Positions 18,080 through 27,976 of a DNA stretch of 64,000 nucleotides are shown here, piece by piece. The stretch comes from DATEDA01 sp963744255. GTDB taxonomy: Bacteria; Pseudomonadota; Gammaproteobacteria; Burkholderiales; SG8-39. Positions within the stretch are counted from its first letter, which is position 1. The number at the start of each line of letters is the position of its first letter. The position numbers and the translations under genes were made by a program. The notes under the pieces were generated by a model. That model worked only from the letters and a program-made list of their open reading frames with translations. It was not told the origin of the DNA and ran no database searches. The stretch is from NCBI GenBank assembly GCA_963744255.1, contig CAVUSZ010000004.1, forward strand, positions 27,099 to 91,098, read 5' to 3'.

Positions 18080-18426
18080 TTCGCCGCGATGCAGGCGATC
18101 TCGACCAGCATCCGCGGGTCGGCGAGCTTCGCCTCGACGGTGGCGCGCGCCGGGAGGTTGTTCGGGTCGATCCACGCCTTCCACACCCCGTTCATCGCCT
18201 CGCGGTTGCGGATGTCGGTCACCCAGACGTTCGCCGACAGGATCTTTGCCTTGCTCGAGCCCGCCTTGGCGAGCGTCGCGTCGATCGCCGCGAGCACCTG
18301 CCTCGTCTGGCCGGCGATGTCCTGCGTGAGGTCCTCGGCGACGGTGCCGGCCACGAACACGAGACCGCCATGCTCGACGGCGTCGGCGAGGATGCCGCCA
18401 TGGGGGTTGTGTCTGACGATGCTCAT
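18076..18426 (-). CDS. RidA family protein (imine/enamine deaminase-like)
   Basis: A 116-residue protein of the RidA/YjgF family, whose best-known members hydrolyse reactive enamines and imines. The C-terminal signature reads ARATVEAKLADPRMLVEIACIA, close to the family pattern R-x-x-V-x-x-x-x-L-P-x-x-x-x-VEI. The arginine that binds the substrate carboxylate in canonical RidA corresponds to the Arg of PARATVE. It is upstream of and coupled to the MOSC gene. The combination has no obvious pathway meaning to me. Confidence 0.87.
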   Translation of the reverse strand: MSIVRHNPHGGILADAVEHGGLVFVAGTVAEDLTQDIAGQTRQVLAAIDATLAKAGSSKAKILSANVWVTDIRNREAMNGVWKAWIDPNNLPARATVEAKLADPRMLVEIACIAAK

Positions 18427-18557
18427 GCGAGGCGTCTCCGGGGTTCGCGTTGAAGGGACATCCGGGTCGGCATTCTACGTCGCCCCTTGCGGACGCGGCG
18501 CCCGTCCGAAAGACGGTTATGCTCACGGCCTCGACCCCTTCCCCGAAGAGGACGCAA

Positions 18558-18798
18558 ATGTCCACGCTCACGTTGCAGCAGGCGAATGCACATCATCGAG
18601 CACGCGCTCGCGAAAGCGCGCGAGATGAAGATCAAGCCGCTCGGCGTGGTCGTGCTCGACGAGTCGGGTCATCTGAAGGCGGCGCAGCGCGAGGACGGCG
18701 CGAGCATGTTCCGGATCGACGGCACCGGCGAGGAGGACGAGGCGGCCTGCGCGCACGGCATCGAGCGGGCCGGCCTCACCGCCGACGCTTCCGCGTAG
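18558..18798 (+). pseudogene. Truncated GlcG/HbpS-like gene (paralogue of 27977-28411)
   Basis: A broken copy of the intact gene at 27977-28411. The opening MSTLTLQQANA aligns with MSKLTLQKANA. One inserted base (near 18588) then shifts the frame, after which IIEHALAKAREMKIKPLGVVVLD and AAQREDGASMFRI are nearly identical to the intact copy. After FRI an in-frame deletion of about 65 codons jumps directly to GTGEEDEAACAHGIE. The roughly 40 bases upstream also resemble the upstream of the intact copy (TATGCTC-CGG-CCT...). The central part of the domain is missing, so a functional product is unlikely. Confidence 0.85.
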
Positions 18799-18972
18799 CG
18801 CCACATTCTTTCCGCAATTCGCGCCGATTGCTTGGACAGTGACGGCGTAGCCTGACGGGTTTCCGTCGCTCGCCCAGGCAATGTTTCCCAGCATTGCGTT
18901 GCGGACAGGTCGCCCATTCGCGAAGAGCCTTCTGCTCTAATCGCGGGGTCCAGCGCCGCGCGCGTCCGTCCG
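18799..18972. promoter_or_regulatory. Upstream region of the RND efflux operon with three inverted repeats
   Basis: This 174-base spacer precedes the efflux operon. It contains GCAAT (18814-18818) with ATTGC (18827-18831), a short hairpin GACGG-GTTT-CCGTC (18854-18867), and the best dyad GCAATG (18878-18883) with CATTGC (18892-18897) around an 8-base spacer. The two GCAAT-type dyads share a half-site, as expected for tandem operators. No regulator gene adjoins the operon. I cannot place a promoter. Confidence 0.35.
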
Positions 18973-20277
18973 ATGAACCGTCCCACCGAACCGTCGTTGC
19001 ATGCCGAGCGACCACCGCTCGCGCGCGCCGCACGCCGCCGCCGGCTCTGGCCGATCGTGATCGTCGCGGTCGCCGTCGGCGGGTACTTCGCCTATCGCCA
19101 GTTCGCTCCGACGCCCGCCCCTGAGGCGACGGCTGGCGCCGGCCGTCCGGCAGGACTCGGCGGTGGCCCGCCGCGCGCGACACCCGTCGTTGCGGTCCCG
19201 GCGCGTACCGACGACGTCGACGTCTATCTCAACGCCCTCGGCACGGTAACGCCGGTCCGGACGGTGACGGTGCGAAGCCGCGTCGAGGGCCAGCTCTTGC
19301 GCGTGCTGTTCGCGGAAGGCCAGCTCGTGAAAGAGGGCCAGCTCCTCGCCGAGATCGATCCGCGGCCGTTCCAGGTGCAGCTCGCCCAGGCCGAAGGGCA
19401 GATGGCGCGCGACCGCGCGCTTCTCGAGAACGCGCGGCTCGATCTCGAGCGCTACCGACGGCTTTTCGAGCAGGACTCGATCGCGAAGCAGCAGGTGGAC
19501 ACGCAGGCGGCGCTCGTGCGCCAGTACGAGGGCGCGGTGAGGATTGACCAGAGCCAGATCGACAACGCCCGGCTCCAGCTCGCCTACGCCCGCATCACCG
19601 CGCCGGTCAGCGGCCGCGTGGGCCTGCGCCTCGTCGACCCCGGCAACATCGTGCGCGCCGGCGACGCGAACGGCCTGGTCGTCATCACCCAGCTCGCACC
19701 GATCGGCGTCGTGTTCACCGTTCCGCAGGACAACCTGCCGGCGGTGATGAAGCGCATGCAGTCGGGCGAGAAGCTGCCGGTCGAAGCGTGGGACCGCGAG
19801 CTGAAGGTCCGGCTTGCGAACGGCACGCTTGCGTCGGTGGACAACCTCGTCGATCCCACCACCGGTACGGTCAAGCTCAAGGCGCAGTTCGCGAACGACG
19901 ACAGCGGGCTCTTCCCGAACCAGTTCGTCAACACTCGCATGAAGCTCGACACGTCCCGCGACGCGACCGTGATCCCCGCGGCGGCGCTGCAGCGCGGCGC
20001 GCAAGGCATGTTCGTTTACGTCGTCCAGCCGGATCAGACGGTGAAGCTGCGGCCGGTCAGGCTCGGGCCGGTCGACGGCCAGCGCCAGGCGATCGCCGAA
20101 GGGCTGGCACCGGGCGAGGTGGTGGTCCTGGACGGCATGGATCGCCTGCGCGACGGCGCGATGGTCGAGGTGACGGCGCGGCCCGAGGTCAGACCGGCGG
20201 GAGACGGCGGCGCGGGGACGGGCCAGGGCATGCGGCGCAAGCCGCGGCCGGAGGGCGCGAACGCGTCGCCGAAGTGA
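18973..20277 (+). CDS. mdtA: RND efflux periplasmic adaptor (MdtA/MuxA-like)
   Basis: Membrane-fusion subunit of a tripartite efflux pump, 434 aa. A single N-terminal membrane segment (WPIVIVAVAVGGYFAY) follows a short basic cytoplasmic tail. The lipoyl-like hairpin halves appear as TVTVRSRVEGQLLRVLFAEGQ and ITAPVSGRVGLRLVDPGN, with a coiled-coil hairpin between them (about residues 125-205) and beta-barrel regions behind (LKVRLANGTLASVDNLVDPTTGTV). The C-terminal tail is Gly/Arg-rich. It is the first gene of the operon, four bases before the first pump. Two tandem pumps downstream match the MdtABC or MuxABC arrangement. Confidence 0.92.
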   Translation: MNRPTEPSLHAERPPLARAARRRRLWPIVIVAVAVGGYFAYRQFAPTPAPEATAGAGRPAGLGGGPPRATPVVAVPARTDDVDVYLNALGTVTPVRTVTVRSRVEGQLLRVLFAEGQLVKEGQLLAEIDPRPFQVQLAQAEGQMARDRALLENARLDLERYRRLFEQDSIAKQQVDTQAALVRQYEGAVRIDQSQIDNARLQLAYARITAPVSGRVGLRLVDPGNIVRAGDANGLVVITQLAPIGVVFTVPQDNLPAVMKRMQSGEKLPVEAWDRELKVRLANGTLASVDNLVDPTTGTVKLKAQFANDDSGLFPNQFVNTRMKLDTSRDATVIPAAALQRGAQGMFVYVVQPDQTVKLRPVRLGPVDGQRQAIAEGLAPGEVVVLDGMDRLRDGAMVEVTARPEVRPAGDGGAGTGQGMRRKPRPEGANASPK

Positions 20278-20281
20278 GCCC

Positions 20282-23200
20282 GTGAACCCGTCGCGACCCT
20301 TCGTCCTGCGGCCGGTGGCGACCACGCTCGCGATGGTCGCAATCCTCCTCGCCGGGCTGCTCGCCTACCGGCAGCTGCCGGTCTCGGCGTTGCCGCAGGT
20401 GGACTATCCGACGATCCAGACCTTCACGTTCTATCCCGGCGCGAGCCCGGAGGTGATGGCCTCGTCGGTCACGGCGCCGCTCGAGCGTCAGTTCGGCCAG
20501 ATCCCCGGCCTCAAGCAGATGTCGTCGACGAGCTCCGGCGGCGCGTCCGTGATCACGCTGCAGTTCGATCTCGCGGTGCCGCTCGACGTGGCCGAGCAGG
20601 GGGTGCAGGCGGCGATCAACGCCGCCTCCAACCTGATCCCGCAGGACCTGCCGGCGCCGCCGGTCTACAGCAAGGTGAACCCCGCCGACGCGCCGGTCCT
20701 CACGCTCGGTCTCGCGTCGAAGACGCTCACGCTGCCGGAGATCCAGAACCTCGCCGACACGCGGCTGGCGCAGAAGCTCTCGCAGGTCGCGGGTGTCGGG
20801 CTAGTCACGCTGTCCGGCGGACAGCGGCCCGCGGTGCGCGTTCAGGCGAATCCCAAGGCGCTCGCCGCCAACGGCCTCGGCCTCGAAGATGTGCGCAGCG
20901 CGATCACGGCGGCCAATGTCAAGAAGGCGAAAGGCAGCCTCGATGGCCCGAGCCGTGCCTACACCATCGACGCGAACGACCAACTGCGCTCGGCCGCGGA
21001 GTACCGAGCCATCGTGGTCGCCTACCGCAACGGCGCCCCGCTCTACCTCTCCGACGTCGCCGACGTCGTCGAGGACGCGGAAAACGTCCGCCTCGCCGCC
21101 TGGATGAACGAGGTCCCGGCAGTCATCGTCAACATCCAGCGCCAGCCGGGCGCGAACGTGATCGAGGTGGTGGACCGCATCAAGCGCCAGCTCCCGCAGC
21201 TCCAGGCCTCGTTGCCGGCGGCGGTGGACGTCGCGGTGCTGACCGACCGCACCGCCACCATCCGCGCCTCGATACGCGACATCCAGATCGAGCTGATGGT
21301 CGCGGTCGCGCTGGTGGTGATGGTGATCTTTCTCTTCCTCCGCAGCGTGCCGGCCACCCTCATCCCGAGCGTCGCGGTGCCGCTCTCGCTCGTCGGCACG
21401 TTCGGTTTCATGTACCTCGCCGGCTTCTCGATCAACAACCTGACGCTGATGGCGCTCGTCGTCGCCACCGGGTTCGTGGTCGACGACGCGATCGTCATGA
21501 TCGAGAACATCGCGCGCCACGTCGAGCGCGGCGAACGCCCGATCGAGGCGGCGCTCAAGGGCGCGCGCCAGATCGGCTTCACGATCATCTCGCTCACCAT
21601 CTCGCTCGTCGCGGTGCTGATCCCGCTGCTCTTCATGGGCGACGTCGTCGGGCGCCTGTTCCGCGAGTTCGCGGTCACGCTCGCGGTCGCGATTCTCATC
21701 TCCGCCGTGGTCTCGCTGACGCTGACGCCGATGATGTGCGCGCGGATCCTGCGCCACACGCCCGAGCGCGAGCAGGGCGGCTTCTACCGGGCGAGCGGCC
21801 GGCTGATCGAGGCGTTGATCGAGCGCTATGGCCGCGTCCTCGACTGGGTGCTCGCCCGCCAGGCCGCGACGCTCGTCGTGGCCGTCGCCACGCTGGTCCT
21901 GACGATCGTGCTCTATCTCGTCGTGCCGAAGGGCTTCTTCCCGGTGCAGGACACCGGCCTGATCCAGGGGATCTCCGAGGCGCCACAGAGCGTGTCGTTC
22001 GGCGCCATGGCCGAGCGCCAGCAGGCGCTGGCGAAGGTGATCCTGCAGGACCCGGCGGTCGAGAGCCTGTCGTCGTTCATCGGCGTGGACGGTACGAACG
22101 TCACCATGAACAGCGGCCGCGTGCTCATTAACCTCAAGCCGCTCGCGGTCCGGCGGACGCACGCTTCGGACGTCATCCGCCGTCTGCAACCGGCTCTCGA
22201 GAAGGTGTCGGGAATAACGCTCTACATGCAGCCGGTCCAGGATCTCACGGTCGAGGACCGCATCAGCCGGACCCAATACCAGTTCACCCTCGAGGCTGCC
22301 GACGGCAGGCTGCTGAGCGAATGGGTGCCGCGGCTGGTGGAACGCCTCCGCGCGCTGCCCCAGTTGACCGACGTCGCGGCCGATCTGCAGGACCAGGGGC
22401 TGCAGGCGTACGTGGAGATCGACCGGGACACCGCGGGGCGGCTCGGCATCACCCCCGCGGCCATCGACAACGCCCTGTACAACGCCTTCGGTCAGCGCCT
22501 CGTCTCCACGATCTTCACGCAGGCGACGCAGTATCGGGTGGTCCTCGAGGTGAAGCCTGAGTTCCGCGCCGGCCCGGACGCGCTGAAGGACATCCACGTC
22601 CCGTCGTCCACCGGCACGCAGGTGCCGCTCTCGTCGCTCGCCCGCGTCAGCGTGGGGACCGCGCCGCTTGCGATCAATCACATCGGCCAGTTTCCGGCGG
22701 CGACGATCTCGTTCAACCTGGCGCGCGCTGCGTCGCTCGGCGACGCGGTCGATGCGATCCAGGCGGTCGAGCGCGAGCTGGGGCTTCCGGCAAGCGTGCA
22801 GACCGGGTTCCAGGGCGCGGCGGCCTCGTTCCGCGACTCGCTCGCGAGCACGCTGTTCCTGGTGCTCGCCGCCGTCGTCACGATGTACATCGTGCTCGGC
22901 GTGCTGTACGAGAGCTACATCCATCCGGTGACGATTCTTTCGACGCTCCCGTCGGCCGCCGTGGGCGCGCTCCTCGCCCTGCTCCTCGCCCGCACCGATC
23001 TCGGCATCGTCGCCGTCATCGGGATCATCCTGCTGATCGGCATCGTGAAGAAGAACGCGATCATGATGATCGACTTCGCCCTCGATGCCGAGCGCAAGGA
23101 GGGGAAGAGTCCGGAGGAGGCGATCAGGCAGGCGTGCCTGTTGCGGTTCCGGCCGATCCTGATGACGACGCTGGCGGCGCTCTTCGCTGCTCTGCCGCTC

Positions 23201-23383
23201 ATGCTTGGCACCGGTGTGGGCTCGGAGCTGCGGCACCCGCTCGGCCTCACGATGGTCGGTGGCCTGATCGTGAGCCAGGTGCTCACGCTGTTCACCACGC
23301 CGGTGATCTACCTCGCTTTCGACCGTCTCGCCAAGCGCGCCCGGGTTGGATCGGGCGCGGCCGCCGGGGAGGTGCAGCCGTGA
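20282..23383 (+). CDS. mdtB: RND inner-membrane efflux pump, first subunit (MdtB/MuxB-like)
   Basis: A 1033-residue proton-driven RND transporter with a GTG start (MNPSRPFVLRPVATTL). It shows the family's 12-helix pattern with two large periplasmic loops. The proton-relay aspartates of helix 4 are present in ATGFVVDDAIVMIENI, and the RND signature GDVVGRLFREFAVTLAVAI follows. The opening PVSALPQVDYPTIQTFTFYPGASPE is typical of HAE-1 pumps. It overlaps the next pump gene by GTGA. In MdtABC the two pumps form a mixed trimer that exports novobiocin and bile salts. The substrates here are unknown. Confidence 0.93.
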   Translation: MNPSRPFVLRPVATTLAMVAILLAGLLAYRQLPVSALPQVDYPTIQTFTFYPGASPEVMASSVTAPLERQFGQIPGLKQMSSTSSGGASVITLQFDLAVPLDVAEQGVQAAINAASNLIPQDLPAPPVYSKVNPADAPVLTLGLASKTLTLPEIQNLADTRLAQKLSQVAGVGLVTLSGGQRPAVRVQANPKALAANGLGLEDVRSAITAANVKKAKGSLDGPSRAYTIDANDQLRSAAEYRAIVVAYRNGAPLYLSDVADVVEDAENVRLAAWMNEVPAVIVNIQRQPGANVIEVVDRIKRQLPQLQASLPAAVDVAVLTDRTATIRASIRDIQIELMVAVALVVMVIFLFLRSVPATLIPSVAVPLSLVGTFGFMYLAGFSINNLTLMALVVATGFVVDDAIVMIENIARHVERGERPIEAALKGARQIGFTIISLTISLVAVLIPLLFMGDVVGRLFREFAVTLAVAILISAVVSLTLTPMMCARILRHTPEREQGGFYRASGRLIEALIERYGRVLDWVLARQAATLVVAVATLVLTIVLYLVVPKGFFPVQDTGLIQGISEAPQSVSFGAMAERQQALAKVILQDPAVESLSSFIGVDGTNVTMNSGRVLINLKPLAVRRTHASDVIRRLQPALEKVSGITLYMQPVQDLTVEDRISRTQYQFTLEAADGRLLSEWVPRLVERLRALPQLTDVAADLQDQGLQAYVEIDRDTAGRLGITPAAIDNALYNAFGQRLVSTIFTQATQYRVVLEVKPEFRAGPDALKDIHVPSSTGTQVPLSSLARVSVGTAPLAINHIGQFPAATISFNLARAASLGDAVDAIQAVERELGLPASVQTGFQGAAASFRDSLASTLFLVLAAVVTMYIVLGVLYESYIHPVTILSTLPSAAVGALLALLLARTDLGIVAVIGIILLIGIVKKNAIMMIDFALDAERKEGKSPEEAIRQACLLRFRPILMTTLAALFAALPLMLGTGVGSELRHPLGLTMVGGLIVSQVLTLFTTPVIYLAFDRLAKRARVGSGAAAGEVQP

Positions 23384-26300
23384 GCCTTGCGGCGCCGTTC
23401 ATCGCGCGCCCGGTGGCGACGACGCTGCTCGCGATCGGGCTCACGCTCGCGGGCGCGGTCGCCTACATGCAGCTACCGGTCGCGCCGCTGCCCCAGGTCG
23501 AGTATCCGACGATCGTGGTGACGGCGAACCTGCCGGGCGCGAGCCCCGACACGATGGCGGCAACCGTCGCGACGCCGCTCGAGCGCCAGCTGGGGCGCAT
23601 CGCGGGGGTGACCGAGATCACTTCGAGCTCTTCGCTCGGCTCGTCGCGCGTCGTGCTGCAGTTCGACCTCAACCGCGACATCAACGAGGCGGCGACGGAG
23701 GTCCAGGCCGCGATCAACGCCGCGCGCAGCCAGCTGCCGTCGGGGATGCCGAACAACCCCACGTACCGCAAGGTGAACCCCGCGGACGCGCCGATCATGG
23801 TGCTGACCCTGACCTCCGAGGTATTGACCCAGGGGCAGATGTACGACGTCGCGGCGACGGTGGTCGCACAGAAGCTCTCGCAGGTGCGAGGCGTCGGGCA
23901 GGCGACCGTCAGCGGGAGCTCGCTGCCGGCGGTGCGCGTCGAACTGAACCCCACCGCGCTCAACGCCTACGGCATCGGTCTCACCGACGTACGGAACGGA
24001 CTGGCGGCGGCGAATGCGAACCGCCCAAAGGGCCTGGTCGAGAGCGGCGAGCGCCAGTGGTGGATTTACGCGAACGACCAGGCGCGGACCGCTGTCGAGT
24101 ACCGCCCGCTGATCGTCGCCTGGCGGAACGGCGCCCCGGTGCGGCTCGCGGACGTCGCCGACGTCGTGGACTCGGTGCAGGACGTGCGCAACTCCGGTTC
24201 GCGGGACGGGCGGCCGGCCGTGCTGATCCAGATCTACAAGGAACCGAACGCCAACATTCTCGAGACCGTGCAACGGGTGCGGGAGCTCATGCCGTGGCTG
24301 CAAGCGTCGCTGCCGGCTGCGGTCGACCTCGAGGTGGCGCTCGAGCGCACGTCCACGATCCGTGCCTCGCTCAACGAGGTCCAGAAGACGCTTGCGATCG
24401 CCGTCTGCCTGGTGATCCTGGTCGTGTTCCTGTTCCTGCGGCGGGTGCCGGCGACACTCATTCCGGCCGTGGCGGTGCCGGTGTCGATCGTCGCGACTTT
24501 CGGCTTCATGTACCTCGCCGGCTACAGCCTGAACAACCTCTCGCTGATGGCGCTGATCGTGGCGACCGGGTTCGTCGTCGACGACGCCATCGTGGTACTC
24601 GAGAACGCGATGCGGCACATCGAAGCGGGAATGAGCCCGATGGCGGCCGCGCTCACAAGCGCGCGCGAGGTGAGCTTCACGGTGCTGTCGATGAGCCTGT
24701 CGCTGATCGCGGTGTTCATCCCGATCCTGTTCATGGGCGACATCGTTGGGCGCGTCTTCCGCGAGTTCGCGATCACGCTCTCGGTCGCGATCCTCGTCTC
24801 CCTCGCGGTTTCGCTCACGTTGACGCCGATGATGTGCGCGCGACTCCTTCGGCCTGCGCCGCCGGGTGGGCACGGCCGGCTGTATCTGGCCGGCGAGCGG
24901 GTGTTCGCCGCGATGCGGCGCGGTTACGAGGCGAGCCTCGCCTGGGCACTCCGCCATTCGTTGCTGACGATCGTGATCCTCGCCGCGACGATCGGCCTCA
25001 ACGTCTATCTGTACATCGAGATCCCGAAGGGTTTCTTCCCGCAGCAGGACACCGGCCGCCTGATCGGTGGGATCCGCGCCGATCAGTCGAGCTCGTTCCA
25101 GGCGATGCAGCAGAAGATGACCCGCCTCGTCCAGATCGTGCGGTCGGATCCGGCGGTCGAGACGGTGACTGCGGTGACGGGCGGCGGGTCGCGCAACTCG
25201 GGCAGCATGTTTGTGTCGCTCAAGCCGCTCAAGGAGCGCGGTGTATCGGCGGGCGAGATCGTCGCGCGGCTGCGCGAGCGGCTACTGAAGGAGCCCGGCG
25301 TGAACCTCTGGCTCGTGCCGGTCCAGGACGTGCGCGTCGGCGGGCGGCAGGGAACGGGGTCGTACCAGTACACCCTGCAGAGCGACGACCTCGAGGCGCT
25401 CCGCACCTGGACCTTGCGTCTGCAGGCGGCGCTGCAAGGCGTGCCGCAACTCGTCGACGTCAGCACCGACCAGGAGACGCGGGGCCTGCAGACGACGGTG
25501 GTGATCGACCGGCCGACGGCCGCGCGCCTCGGCATCACGCCGGACCTGATCGACACCACGCTCGGCAACGCGTTCGGGCAAGCCGTGGTCTCGACGATCT
25601 ATACCGAGCGCAACCAGTACCGCGTGGTGATGGAGGTGGATCCGCGATACGCGCTGGGGCCCGAGGCGCTGAAGGACATTCACGTCCGCAGCCCGAACGG
25701 CATGCAGGTGCCGCTCTCGACGGTGGCGCGCTACGAGTTCACGAACACGCCGCTATCGGTAAACCACCAGGGCCAGTTCGCCGCCTCGACGGTCTCCTTC
25801 AGCCTGCCGGAGGGGGTCTCCCTGTCCGCGGCCACCGCCGCGATCAACGAGACGATTGCGCGGATCGGCATGCCGGCGTCGATCTATGGCAGCTTCCAGG
25901 GCACGGCGCGCGGTTTCCAGGCGACGCTCGAGCGCCAGCCGTGGCTGATCCTGGCGGCGGTCGTCGCGATCTACCTCGTCCTCGGCATCCTCTACGAGAG
26001 CACCGTTCACCCGATCACCATCCTGTCGACCTTGCCGTCGGCGGGCGTCGGCGCGCTGCTCGCGCTCTTCGCGTTCAAGATCGAGTTCGGCGTGATCGCG
26101 CTGATCGCGGGGTTCCTGCTGATCGGGATCGTGCAGAAGAACGCGATCATGATGGTCGATTTCGCGCTCGACGCGGAGCGGCGGGATGGCCTCGCGCCCG
26201 CGCAGGCGATCCTGCGTGCGGCCAGTCTCCGCCTGCGCCCGATCCTGATGACCACGGCGGCGGCGATGCTCGGTGCCCTGCCCCTCGCCTTCCGCACCGG

Positions 26301-26478
26301 GGATGGCGCCGAGCTGCGCCAGCCGCTCGGCATCGCCATCGTCGGGGGCCTGCTGCTGAGCCAGTTGCTGACGCTGTACACGACCCCCGTCGTCTACCTG
26401 TATCTCGACCGCTTTCGGCTCTGGAGCCAGCGCCGCTGGCGCGGGCGCAGCCGCCTGTCCGGACTGGAGCCGGGATGA
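23380..26478 (+). CDS. mdtC: RND inner-membrane efflux pump, second subunit (MdtC/MuxC-like)
   Basis: A 1032-residue RND transporter starting at the GTG of the GTGA overlap (MSLAAPFIARPVATTLLAIG). The open frame extends upstream inside the first pump gene, but homology begins only here. The helix-4 motif is ATGFVVDDAIVVLENAM and the signature GDIVGRVFREFAITLSVAI. It is clearly paralogous to the preceding gene over its whole length, indicating an old tandem duplication. It ends in an ATGA overlap with the outer-membrane channel gene, so the operon is tightly coupled. Confidence 0.93.
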   Translation: MSLAAPFIARPVATTLLAIGLTLAGAVAYMQLPVAPLPQVEYPTIVVTANLPGASPDTMAATVATPLERQLGRIAGVTEITSSSSLGSSRVVLQFDLNRDINEAATEVQAAINAARSQLPSGMPNNPTYRKVNPADAPIMVLTLTSEVLTQGQMYDVAATVVAQKLSQVRGVGQATVSGSSLPAVRVELNPTALNAYGIGLTDVRNGLAAANANRPKGLVESGERQWWIYANDQARTAVEYRPLIVAWRNGAPVRLADVADVVDSVQDVRNSGSRDGRPAVLIQIYKEPNANILETVQRVRELMPWLQASLPAAVDLEVALERTSTIRASLNEVQKTLAIAVCLVILVVFLFLRRVPATLIPAVAVPVSIVATFGFMYLAGYSLNNLSLMALIVATGFVVDDAIVVLENAMRHIEAGMSPMAAALTSAREVSFTVLSMSLSLIAVFIPILFMGDIVGRVFREFAITLSVAILVSLAVSLTLTPMMCARLLRPAPPGGHGRLYLAGERVFAAMRRGYEASLAWALRHSLLTIVILAATIGLNVYLYIEIPKGFFPQQDTGRLIGGIRADQSSSFQAMQQKMTRLVQIVRSDPAVETVTAVTGGGSRNSGSMFVSLKPLKERGVSAGEIVARLRERLLKEPGVNLWLVPVQDVRVGGRQGTGSYQYTLQSDDLEALRTWTLRLQAALQGVPQLVDVSTDQETRGLQTTVVIDRPTAARLGITPDLIDTTLGNAFGQAVVSTIYTERNQYRVVMEVDPRYALGPEALKDIHVRSPNGMQVPLSTVARYEFTNTPLSVNHQGQFAASTVSFSLPEGVSLSAATAAINETIARIGMPASIYGSFQGTARGFQATLERQPWLILAAVVAIYLVLGILYESTVHPITILSTLPSAGVGALLALFAFKIEFGVIALIAGFLLIGIVQKNAIMMVDFALDAERRDGLAPAQAILRAASLRLRPILMTTAAAMLGALPLAFRTGDGAELRQPLGIAIVGGLLLSQLLTLYTTPVVYLYLDRFRLWSQRRWRGRSRLSGLEPG

Positions 26479-27926
26479 ACCGACGCGTTGCCGCCCCGCT
26501 TGTCGCCGCGCTGCTCCTCGCGGCGTGCATGGTCGGCCCCGACTACGTCCGGCCCACCGCGCCGATCCCCGACGCCTACAAGGAGATGGAGGGCTGGAAG
26601 CGTGCCGAGCCGCGCGACGCGATCGCGCGGGGGCGCTGGTGGGAGATGTTCGAGGACCCCGAGCTCAACGCACTTGCCGCGCGCGTCGATGTCTCGAACC
26701 AGAACATCCGCATCGCCGCGGCGAACTTTCGGCAGGCGCAAGCGCTCACCGAGCAGGCGCGGGCCGGGCTCTTTCCGACGGTGGGCGCTGGCGCCTCGGC
26801 GATCCGGAGCCAGTCGCCGTCGCTCTCCAATCAGCCTTCGTTCGCCACCGGTGCGGTGAACAACTTCAATCTCAACCTCAACGCGAGCTGGGAGCTCGAC
26901 CTGTGGGGCAAGGTGCGTCGCGGGATCGAGGGGGGCGAGGCGAGTTGGCAAGCGAGCGCGGCCGACCTGGAGTCGGCGCGGCTCTCCGCGCAGGCCGCGG
27001 TCGCGCAGAACTATCTCGCCTTGCGCATTGCGGACGTGCAGCGGCGGGTGCTCGAAGAGACGGTGGCGGCGTTCCAGCGCACGCTCGAGCTCACGCAGAA
27101 TCGCTACGCGGCCGGCGTCGCGGCAAGGGTTGACGTCGTCCAAGCGGAGGTTCAGCTCAAGAGCACGCAGGCGCAGCTCGTGGACAACGGCATCGACCGG
27201 GCGCTCCTCGAGCACGCGATCGCGACGCTCGTCGGCGAGCCGGCGTCGACGTTCTCGATCGCGCGCGCGCCGCTCGCGGCGAAGCTACCGGACATACCTG
27301 TCGGCGTGCCATCGGAGCTCCTCGAGCGCCGGCCGGACATCGCCGCGGCGGAGCGAAGCGCCGCGGCCGCCAACGCCCAGATCGGCGTCGCACAGGCGGC
27401 TTTCTATCCGACGCTCACGCTGTCCGCCGCCGGTGGGTTTCGCAGCACGAGCTTCGCGGACTGGCTGACCACACCGAGCCGCTTCTGGTCGCTCGGCGCG
27501 GTACTGGCGCAGTCGATCTTCGACGGCGGCCTGCGGCGCGCGGTCTCCGACCAGGCGATCGCGGCCTACGACGGCCAGGTTGCGGCCTATCGCCAGACGG
27601 TGCTCACCGGTTTCCAGGAGGTCGAGGACAACCTCGCACAGCTGCGCATCCTCGAAGAGGAGGCGCGGTTCCAGAACGAGGCCGCTCGAGGGGCGCAAGT
27701 GTCGGTCGAACTCACGACCAACCAGTACAAGGCGGGGATCGTGAGCTACCTAAATGTCATCGCCGCGCAGGCGATCGCGCTCAACAACGAGCGTGCGGCG
27801 GTGAATGTCCAGGGTCGCCGACTCGTGGCGAGCGTGCTCCTGGTGAAGGCGCTCGGCGGCGGGTGGGACGCGCGCGCGCTCGAGGAAGTCCGGCTCTCCT
27901 CAGGGCACAGCGCCGCGCGGGAGTAG
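26475..27926 (+). CDS. RND efflux outer-membrane channel lipoprotein (NodT/OprM family)
   Basis: A 483-residue TolC-like channel. The start at the ATGA overlap gives a signal peptide with lipobox LLAAC (MNRRVAAPLVAALLLAAC), then the family opening MVGPDYVRPTAPIPDAY. Two homologous coiled-coil repeats follow: WWEMFEDPELNAL and NASWELDLWGKVRRGIE in the first, and RRPDIAAAERSAAAANAQIGVAQAAFYPTLTL with FDGGLRRAVSDQAIAAYDG in the second. It provides the exit duct for the upstream pump. It ends 50 bases before the intact GlcG/HbpS-like gene. Confidence 0.92.
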   Translation: MNRRVAAPLVAALLLAACMVGPDYVRPTAPIPDAYKEMEGWKRAEPRDAIARGRWWEMFEDPELNALAARVDVSNQNIRIAAANFRQAQALTEQARAGLFPTVGAGASAIRSQSPSLSNQPSFATGAVNNFNLNLNASWELDLWGKVRRGIEGGEASWQASAADLESARLSAQAAVAQNYLALRIADVQRRVLEETVAAFQRTLELTQNRYAAGVAARVDVVQAEVQLKSTQAQLVDNGIDRALLEHAIATLVGEPASTFSIARAPLAAKLPDIPVGVPSELLERRPDIAAAERSAAAANAQIGVAQAAFYPTLTLSAAGGFRSTSFADWLTTPSRFWSLGAVLAQSIFDGGLRRAVSDQAIAAYDGQVAAYRQTVLTGFQEVEDNLAQLRILEEEARFQNEAARGAQVSVELTTNQYKAGIVSYLNVIAAQAIALNNERAAVNVQGRRLVASVLLVKALGGGWDARALEEVRLSSGHSAARE

Positions 27927-27976
27927 CCTGGGATCGCTATGCTCCGGTCCTGATCCTCTTCAACCGGAGACCCCCG

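Noticed and set aside
20801..23236. 811-codon minus-strand open frame opposite the first RND pump
   Set aside because: Composition is dominated by Arg, Asp and His with no motifs. It is explained entirely by the pump gene on the other strand.
23346..26474. N-terminal extension of the outer-membrane channel frame over the second pump gene
   Set aside because: The 1526-codon frame is only protein-like from the lipoprotein signal at 26475 onward. The earlier part is the shadow of the pump gene.
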